The notes beneath the pieces were generated by a model. That model was not told the origin of the DNA, ran no database searches, and was given only the letters and a program-made list of their open reading frames with translations. A DNA stretch of 36,304 nucleotides. Origin: a bacterium (GTDB lineage Bacteria; Patescibacteriota; UBA1384; XYA2-FULL-43-10; JAKAMI01). Of this stretch, positions 31,960-36,304 are shown piece after piece (positions within the stretch are counted from its first letter, which is position 1; every line of letters starts with the position of its first letter). The stretch lies in contig JAKAMI010000009.1 in the NCBI GenBank assembly GCA_021812945.1, positions 1 through 36,304 on the forward strand. The letters are read 5' to 3'. Position numbers and translations under genes: made by a program.

Positions 31960-32328
31960 CCTACTCCCTTCTTACAAATTAATATTGAACTGTAACCTCC
32001 ACAGATCAATTCCACTGATTCGCCACTGACACATCCGGCGCTGACCGTTTCTCCAATTAGACTGTAGCCTTTCTTATGATATTTTGTCATCCTGAGCCGA
32101 TGTCTGTCATCCTAGGCTAATGTCATCCTGAGCTACATAAACACCTACATTATACTTAACCTACATTGTAATTTCCATTTTCGAAAATTGCAAATCTCCC
32201 GTCCGATTATGACCGGCGATGCCGCCCACGAAGTGGTAGTATGCCGGTTAATCGAATGATTTTGGGCACATCTGATTTATTATTGAAGAAATGTCATTTA
32301 TTTGTTAAGGTAGTAGTGTCCAAATCGA
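31960..32328. other. gene-free divergent gap
   Basis: This gap separates the minus-strand pilus region from the plus-strand tRNA unit. It holds a CCTCCACAGATCAATTCCAC-type repeat (31994-32031) and a short array of three GTCATCCT units (32085-32135). A promoter for the tRNA unit is expected here, but no hexamer pair stands out (TTGAAG with a poor -10 near 32290-32315 is the best). Confidence 0.5.
32085..32135. repeat. three GTCATCCTGAG units in tandem
   Basis: TGTCATCCTGAGCCGA, TGTCATCCTAGGCTAA and TGTCATCCTGAGCTAC follow one another. They are the outer end of the dispersed palindrome repeated without its inner part. Confidence 0.7.
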
Positions 32329-32404
32329 GCCGATGTAGCTCAGTTGGTAGAGCAACTGTTTTGTAAACAGTCGGCCGTCGGTTCGAGTCCGACCATCGGC
32401 TCCA
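32329..32404 (+). tRNA. tRNA-Thr (TGT)
   Basis: Complete cloverleaf: acceptor GCCGATG/CATCGGC, D-arm AGCTCAGTTGGTAGAGC, anticodon stem ACTGT/ACAGT with anticodon TGT, T-arm with GGTTCGAGTCC. The CCA end is encoded. Confidence 0.97.
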
Positions 32405-32408
32405 AGTC

Positions 32409-32490
32409 AAGTTAATAAAGTTGTAAAGTTAAAAGTTAATCATTTGGTATCTCACTTTACAAACTTTCAACTTTATAGACTTTTAACTTA
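32409..32490. repeat. AAAGTT-type inverted repeats in the tRNA spacer
   Basis: AAGTTAAAAGT (32427-32437) pairs with ACTTTTAACTT (32479-32489), and TTGTAAAGT (32421-32429) with ACTTTACAA (32454-32462). The block ACTTTCAACTTTATA recurs at 32911. Confidence 0.7.
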
Positions 32491-32495
32491 AATGT

Positions 32496-32581
32496 GCTGG
32501 GATAGCGAAGCGGTCAAACGCATTAGACTGTAAATCTAACGGCTTATGCCTTCGTAGGTTCGAATCCTACTCCCAGCACCA
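32496..32581 (+). tRNA. tRNA-Tyr (GTA)
   Basis: Class II tRNA: acceptor GCTGGGA/TCCCAGC, anticodon stem TTAGA/TCTAA with GTA, long variable arm (CGGCTTATGCCTTCG), T-arm GGTTCGAATCC, discriminator A, encoded CCA. Confidence 0.96.
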
Positions 32582-32584
32582 CCC

Positions 32585-32660
32585 GCCGGGGTAGCTCAGT
32601 TGGCAGAGCACGTCATTGGTAATGACGAGGTCACGGGTTCAATTCCCGTCTCCGGCTCCA
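32585..32660 (+). tRNA. tRNA-Thr (GGT)
   Basis: Acceptor GCCGGGG/CTCCGGC (one G-T pair), D-arm AGCTCAGTTGGCAGAGC, anticodon stem CGTCA/TGACG with GGT, T-arm GGTTCAATTCC, encoded CCA. It lies three bases after tRNA-Tyr. Confidence 0.96.
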
Positions 32661-32692
32661 GATAATTTAGAAAATTAATTAAAGGAAATATC

Positions 32693-32854
32693 ATGGCGAA
32701 AGATGCACGCGAAGTTATCACTTTGGAATGCACGGTCTGCAAAGAGCGTAATTATCAAACTGACAAAAATACCAAGCTTCAGAAAGATAAACTGGAGCTG
32801 AATAAGTATTGCAAGAGCTGCAAAAAACACACTCTACACAAAGAAACGAAATAA
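32693..32854 (+). CDS. rpmG: 50S ribosomal protein L33
   Basis: Large-subunit ribosomal protein of 53 residues, read directly from the sequence: ATG at 32693, TAA at 32852-32854. It begins [20 protein letters not shown] and has both zinc pairs, CTVC and CKSC, in the zinc-binding (C+) form, then [10 protein letters not shown] as in other L33 proteins. AAGGA lies about eight bases upstream. It is in the same direction as the flanking tRNAs and is expected to share their transcript. In many bacteria rpmG sits between tuf and secE; neither is present here. Confidence 0.96.
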   Translation: MAKDAREVITLECTVCKERNYQTDKNTKLQKDKLELNKYCKSCKKHTLHKETK

Positions 32855-32859
32855 GTCTT

Positions 32860-32928
32860 AAAGTTGAAAGTAATAAAGTCGTAAAGTTATAAAGTTCGTA
32901 AAATGACACAACTTTCAACTTTATAACT
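32860..32928. repeat. overlapping, mutually exclusive stems before tRNA-Trp
   Basis: AAAGTTGAAAGT (32860-32871) pairs perfectly with ACTTTCAACTTT (32911-32922), and AGTTATAAAGTT (32885-32896) pairs perfectly with AACTTTATAACT (32917-32928). The two right arms overlap by six bases, so only one stem can form at a time. Confidence 0.7.
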
Positions 32929-32933
32929 CATTC

Positions 32934-33007
32934 AGGGGTATAGTTAAACGGTATAACGATGGTCTCCAAAACCATAGTTAGGGGTTCGACTCCTCTTACC
33001 CCTGCCA
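32934..33007 (+). tRNA. tRNA-Trp (CCA)
   Basis: Acceptor AGGGGTA/TACCCCT, anticodon stem ATGGT/ACCAT with anticodon CCA, T-arm GGTTCGACTCC, discriminator G, encoded CCA. A CCA (not TCA) anticodon fits UGA being a stop. Confidence 0.96.
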
Positions 33008-33027
33008 ACGAGTGACTTTGATTATTT

Positions 33028-33055
33028 AAAAAAGGCCCTTTGGGCCTCTTTTTTA
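33028..33055 (+). terminator. intrinsic terminator of the tRNA-rpmG unit
   Basis: AAAAAAGGCCC, loop TTT, GGGCCTCTTTTTT. A GC stem is followed by six T, 20 bases after tRNA-Trp. The A-run on the other side lets it serve the convergent TPR gene (stop at 33071) as well. Confidence 0.9.
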
Positions 33056-33070
33056 ATTTCATTGTCTATT

Positions 33071-33724
33071 TTACCTCCCGACTTTATGGGAGAGCTGTTT
33101 TTCACCCGCAGCTGTGGCTAGTTCTTTGTAATGCGCGTAGTCGGGACGCAAGATTTCGGCTTTGCGGTAGGCCATCTCTGCCTTGGCATACATCCGCAGG
33201 TCCATATAAAAATCGGCTAGTTTCTTGTACCAAAGATCGTTGGACGAATCCAGTTTGACGGCTTGTTGAGCCTCTTTCACTGCTTCGTTGCTCCGACCTT
33301 GTTCTTCGAGAATCAAGGCTAATCCAAAGTGAGCGGCGGCTTGAGAATCGTCGCTTTTCAAGGCCGCCTTGTAAGACTCCTCGGCTTCCTCGGTTCTTTT
33401 CCTCTGAAAATAAATGTCGCCTAAAAGCGTATAGGCGGTGGCGCAATGCAGATCTTCCTGGATCGCTTCGATTAGTTTGTCCTCGGCTTGTTGAGCTTTA
33501 TTGTCATCGATCAGTTCCTTGGCTTCGCGAAGACACGATTTTACAGATTCCGAATACCTTGATCCTACAGGCATCTCCTCTATCGGTTCGGATTTGTCGA
33601 TTTCTTGTTTTATTTTCCCGGCTTGCCCCCCGTTTTCTTCCAAAACCTGCGCGGTATCGGGAAAACGCCTGATCATGATGAACAGTATCACTGCCAGACA
33701 AATTATCATTATTACTTCAACCAA
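33071..33724 (-). CDS. membrane-anchored TPR protein
   Basis: 217 residues. An N-terminal helix (VIMIICLAVILFIMI) is followed by RRFP and a Glu/Lys-rich linker. Four or so tetratricopeptide repeats follow from about residue 60 (AEDKLIEAIQEDLHCATAYTLLGDIYFQRKR; AEESYKAALKSDDSQAAAHFGLALILEEQGR; AVKEAQQAVKLDSSNDLWYKKLADFYMDLR; AEMAYRKAEILRPDYAHYKEL, each shown in pieces). It is probably a scaffold for protein contacts at the membrane. The start is TTG at 33724, four bases after GGAGG and overlapping ricT by 13 bases; an ATG at 33709 is the alternative. Partner unknown. Confidence 0.8.
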   Translation of the reverse strand: MVEVIMIICLAVILFIMIRRFPDTAQVLEENGGQAGKIKQEIDKSEPIEEMPVGSRYSESVKSCLREAKELIDDNKAQQAEDKLIEAIQEDLHCATAYTLLGDIYFQRKRTEEAEESYKAALKSDDSQAAAHFGLALILEEQGRSNEAVKEAQQAVKLDSSNDLWYKKLADFYMDLRMYAKAEMAYRKAEILRPDYAHYKELATAAGEKQLSHKVGR

Positions 33725-34512
33725 TCGACCTCCACTCGATTCCCTTCCTTTAACTCAACGCTGACTTTTTTCTTTAATACATTCAGGTCCACAACCGTTC
33801 CAACCCCGTCTTTAATTTTAACTTCTTCGCCGATCTTGGGCAAATCTTTCAATTTTTCGTTGTAATCTTTCAGCTCGAACTTCAAACAACACATCAGTTT
33901 GCCGCAAGATCCGGTAATCCGGTTCGAGCCCATGTGCGCCAGTTGCTGGCTTCTGGCCATTTCCAGCGTGACTTCATCCAGATTTGAGGGTAAAAATGAG
34001 CGGCAACAGTATCTTTGTCCACAACGGCCGTAGCCGTCGGTAAATCGAGCTTGATCTCTGGCGCCGACTTGCTGCAATCGGATCAATTTTTTGAAGCTTG
34101 AAGCCAGATCCGAGACCAATGCCCGAAAATCTACTCGTCCGGGAGCCGAGAAAAAGAAAGTTAGCTTTTTCTCGTCAAAGCTCAGCTCGGCGTCTAAAAG
34201 AGTCATTTCCAGCTTATGAACGTCGATTCTCTTCTGGCACTCCGGAATAAAACCACTCGCCTGTTTTTTTAGCTCTGCATAACGTTTTTTGTCCGCTTCG
34301 GTCAAACGCCGGATAATCTCCGGCGACTCGCCTTCGGCTTCAGTCTGGGTGGCCGCTTCCTCCTCGCCCAAGTCGCCAATGTCGCAGATCACTGCCTTTT
34401 CCTGGCAACCCATAGACTCTATCAACACCTCATCGCCGGAAGCCAGCTTCAAAGCCGATTCCTTGAAAGGAACTATTTTACCGTTTGAAATGATTTTTAT
34501 GCGTAAATCCAT
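33712..34512 (-). CDS. ricT: PSP1-domain protein, RicT/YaaT-like
   Basis: 266 residues with the PSP1 C-terminal domain. In Bacillus, YaaT (RicT) forms the Ric complex with RicA and RicF, binds iron-sulphur clusters and promotes RNase Y-dependent mRNA processing. The Cys residues typical of RicT are present: GYGRCGQRYCCRSFLPS (Cys164, 169, 170) and GSCGKLMCCLKFE (Cys203, 208, 209). GARDQARFTDGYGRCG is the family signature. The ATG at 34512 is chosen over a GTG at 34518. It lies after the HolB-like gene, the order seen in Firmicutes (holB-yaaT). RicA and RicF are not in this window. Confidence 0.9.
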   Translation of the reverse strand: MDLRIKIISNGKIVPFKESALKLASGDEVLIESMGCQEKAVICDIGDLGEEEAATQTEAEGESPEIIRRLTEADKKRYAELKKQASGFIPECQKRIDVHKLEMTLLDAELSFDEKKLTFFFSAPGRVDFRALVSDLASSFKKLIRLQQVGARDQARFTDGYGRCGQRYCCRSFLPSNLDEVTLEMARSQQLAHMGSNRITGSCGKLMCCLKFELKDYNEKLKDLPKIGEEVKIKDGVGTVVDLNVLKKKVSVELKEGNRVEVDWLK

Positions 34513-34536
34513 AGTCACTTATCTTAATTTTTAACT

Positions 34537-34720
34537 GTCATCCTGAGCGAGTCATCGAGCAAAGGATCCCGCCGCCAGTGCCGCAAATTGCAGGATTCTT
34601 CGCTAATCACTCAGAATGACGTGTTGTCTATGTCATCCTGAAAGAGTCAGCGACTGAAGGATCCCGTTGCATGCCTATAAAGTTTGGGATTCTTCTCCCG
34701 CTGAGCAGGATCAGAACGAC
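34537..34720. repeat. two consecutive GTCATCCTGAG palindromes
   Basis: 34537-34620 (GTCATCCTGAGCGAGTCATC...TTCGC...CTCAGAATGAC) and 34632-34720 (GTCATCCTGAAAGAGTCAGC...CAGAACGAC) stand head to tail in the gap between holB and ricT. They match the copy at 16871-16954 along their length. Confidence 0.85.
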
Positions 34721-34729
34721 GTGTTATAT

Positions 34730-35413
34730 TTACGATAATATTAGCATCACGTTCTCGACTATCAGCTTGGCCACGACATTGGCTTGGAAATGCCTTTGGG
34801 CACATAATAAAACCTCGATAATTCTCTCAACCCGCTCCCCGTTTTTCAATTTACCGTGATAATAAGTTAGTAGGTCTTCCAAAAAAATCTCGACTCTCCC
34901 GTCTTTAACTATCTTGTCTGCCATAGCAAAGCGTTCTTTCAATCCTAGTCTAAATATTTTGTCTATATCTTCCGGTTGAAATTCTTGATAACTACGTTTT
35001 AGAGCCGGAAAACTATAGACCTGGCTGCGAGAGACAAGAGTGGGTAAGATGTCGCGGCTTTCCGACAACATCACGATAGTGGTGTCCTTTGGCGGCTCTT
35101 CCAGGGTTTTTAAGAAGCTGTTTGCCGCCTCGGCGTTGATCTTGTGCGCCGCGTTGATAATTACCAACCTTTTGCCGCTGGAAGCTCTGTTTGATAACTC
35201 GGATCGCAAACTTTTTATCATCCCAATGGTGATCTCGCCGTTTTTCTTGTCCTCAGGAGCTATCTTGACAATCTCGAACCGGTTGTATCCCAGTTTGTTT
35301 TGCAAATAATCAATCTGGCCATTTAAAATAGACTCGTCAGACGAGATCAGCAAATTCGCATGATCCAACTGACCATTATCAATTTTTTGTCGAAACAATT
35401 TCTCTTGGATCAT
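34730..35413 (-). CDS. holB: DNA polymerase III clamp-loader subunit, short HolB-like
   Basis: AAA+ family protein related to delta-prime of the clamp loader, which loads the sliding clamp at replication forks. Over 227 residues the core motif NSFLKTLEEPPKDTTIVML, then ILPTLVSRSQVYSFP, is clear, the DnaX/HolB signature with SRS in place of SRC. The N-terminus lacks a Walker A loop, as in other delta-prime proteins, and also the zinc Cys module. The usual length is about 300-330, so the C-terminal collar domain is reduced or missing. No ribosome site is obvious. It is upstream of ricT, the classical neighbour. Confidence 0.82.
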   Translation of the reverse strand: MIQEKLFRQKIDNGQLDHANLLISSDESILNGQIDYLQNKLGYNRFEIVKIAPEDKKNGEITIGMIKSLRSELSNRASSGKRLVIINAAHKINAEAANSFLKTLEEPPKDTTIVMLSESRDILPTLVSRSQVYSFPALKRSYQEFQPEDIDKIFRLGLKERFAMADKIVKDGRVEIFLEDLLTYYHGKLKNGERVERIIEVLLCAQRHFQANVVAKLIVENVMLILS

Positions 35414-35559
35414 ACCAAAACTTTACAAATCTAAATCTAGTTTGACCATACCAAAATTAGCCTCATCTGACAATCGATTTAGGTATAAAATCTAGAACTA
35501 TTTCTCCGAGTAATTATTCACTAGTTCTGGAGCCAATATTTTTTAACTTTTTTAAACGA

Positions 35560-35589
35560 CGAAGTCCCGGGTACAATCCCGGGACTTCG
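35560..35589 (-). terminator. GC-rich hairpin after the second orphan gene
   Basis: CGAAGTCCCGGG (35560-35571) pairs perfectly over 12 bases with CCCGGGACTTCG (35578-35589), 6-base loop, 24 bases past the stop at 35613. The T-rich tail on the minus strand is weak (TCGTTT). Confidence 0.65.
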
Positions 35590-35612
35590 GATGTGCCGTA
35601 GCACCACACCGC

Positions 35613-36092
35613 CTAGTCGTCGCCGCGGATTGCGGCCATGTGAGCCGCCGTGAGTTGGAGACGAAGCAAGTGTGCGGGTAGGACCGGCATCCTGACAAGA
35701 GAGTTGAGCCTGCTGGGTAGCAGACTCAGACCAAGGCCGTGCACGAGGTGGGAGACTGCCGCACCGACTACCAGCACGACCAAGTGCTCAATCTCGTTCG
35801 GGTTGCCACAGACTACGATCCCTGGCACGGAGGGCATCGAGACGACAAACTTCCCACTCTTCTTACAGCCCCCGGTTTCGTTGTCACAGTTCCAGCACTG
35901 ACTGCTCCTCGGCGCTCGAGCGAGTTCGAAGCCGCCCCGCAAATCTGATGGGACTGTAACCCTAACCTCCTTGTGAAACGCGTTGACGTTTAGGTGAACG
36001 CCGGTACAAGTCGGCTTGCCATTCACGATGTACGCAGCACGTCTGCCACATTCGCATTCCTCACCGTTGGCGTAGGTGATGTTAAGCCGCAT
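35613..36092 (-). CDS. orphan GC-rich gene for a cysteine-rich small protein
   Basis: Unrecognised 159-residue protein. The first half has seven Cys (13, 15, 29, 66, 69, 76, 95) with CEC and CWNC motifs in ECECGRRAAY and SSQCWNCDNETGGC, suggesting one or two zinc-ribbon sites. The C-terminal half is hydrophobic with Leu-rich and His-containing stretches (LVVLVVGAAVSHLVHGLGL), maybe a membrane-associated helix. GGAG lies nine bases before the ATG. Base composition is far more GC-rich than that of holB and other neighbours, like the orphan gene at 5477-7315. A GC-rich hairpin follows it. Transfer from a GC-rich source is inferred. No function assigned. Confidence 0.6.
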   Translation of the reverse strand: MRLNITYANGEECECGRRAAYIVNGKPTCTGVHLNVNAFHKEVRVTVPSDLRGGFELARAPRSSQCWNCDNETGGCKKSGKFVVSMPSVPGIVVCGNPNEIEHLVVLVVGAAVSHLVHGLGLSLLPSRLNSLVRMPVLPAHLLRLQLTAAHMAAIRGDD

Positions 36093-36212
36093 CGACTATC
36101 ACTCCATTCCTGATCTGGCTTTTGTAACTGCTGGATATAACCAAATTAATAGCATTAAAAGAGTCCCTTGTCAATTCTTGGTATAGTTGAGACACTACTG
36201 TCCAAATAAAAC
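36093..36212. other. gene-free gap
   Basis: AT-rich sequence between the partial gene at the right edge and the GC-rich orphan. No repeat or RNA was recognised. The base composition changes abruptly near 36100. Confidence 0.5.
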
Positions 36213-36304
36213 TTACCAAAAACTTAACTGCGGATCGAATTCTTGGCTCTTAAACTTGTGAATTGTATCTTCGTTTAGCGATAAAAGGTCGATGAGACTT
36301 CTTT
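36213..36304 (-). CDS. C-terminal end of an unidentified protein (partial)
   Basis: A minus-strand frame enters at the right edge and ends with TAA at 36213-36215. The last residues read SLIDLLSLNEDTIHKF and then a tail ending PQLSFW. The other two minus-strand frames meet stops sooner. The composition is protein-like, but the piece is too short to identify. Confidence 0.45.
   Translation of the reverse strand, partial: RSLIDLLSLNEDTIHKFKSQEFDPQLSFW

Noticed and set aside
32718-32918. 66-residue minus-strand frame rich in Cys
   Set aside because: It is the antisense of rpmG, whose zinc Cys codons and family match are clear on the plus strand.

Overview
This window looks like a piece of a Candidate Phyla Radiation (Patescibacteria) chromosome. 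This is inferred from short, tightly packed housekeeping genes, a type IV pilus locus with no secretin, a surface protein with an LPXTG-type sorting signal, an archaeal-type (cupin) glucose-6-phosphate isomerase, a eukaryote-like IleRS, and gaps filled with short palindromic repeats. RF2 with its SPF motif is present and TGA ends several genes (ileS, rnhA, pilB), so the code is standard. The exact lineage cannot be named from sequence alone.

Layout: nearly all genes lie on the minus strand. Positions 1-3128 hold a partial gene end, then pth, ybaB, an M50B-like membrane metalloprotease and prfB. Positions 3350-5068 encode a DUF11-type surface protein ending in LPRTG. Positions 5400-7550 are a visibly GC-rich island with one orphan, cysteine-rich secreted protein, followed by a 53-bp near-perfect palindrome. 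Positions 7550-8100 hold no gene but several inverted repeats. Positions 8102-15772 hold pgi (cupin type), dus, rodA, ileS, a DUF167 gene, rnhA and trpS in a compact minus-strand series.

Positions 16061-27612 are a type IV pilus locus: six prepilin-like genes, pilD, pilC, pilT, pilB, a PilP-like small protein, pilO and pilN. pilM and pilQ are absent. Next to it (27947-31693) is a 1248-residue exported protein with PA14-like, glycine-rich and DUF11-like regions. Its C-terminal domain resembles those of pilus-associated proteins, so it is a candidate pilus tip or adhesin subunit. Sigma70-type promoters can be read in front of the giant gene, pilN, pilT and the first pilin.

Positions 32329-33055 form the only complete plus-strand unit: tRNA-Thr(TGT), tRNA-Tyr, tRNA-Thr(GGT), rpmG and tRNA-Trp, closed by a good terminator. 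It looks like the widespread tRNA-tuf-rpmG-tRNA-secE-nusG cluster with the protein genes other than rpmG lost. Positions 33071-35413 hold a TPR protein, a RicT/PSP1 protein and a short HolB-like clamp-loader subunit. A second GC-rich orphan gene lies at 35613-36092, and a partial gene runs off the right edge.

The most interesting observations are a dispersed palindromic element that sits in frame inside ileS, the giant pilus-linked protein, the two GC-rich orphan genes, and an inverted repeat covering the -10 box of the pilN promoter.
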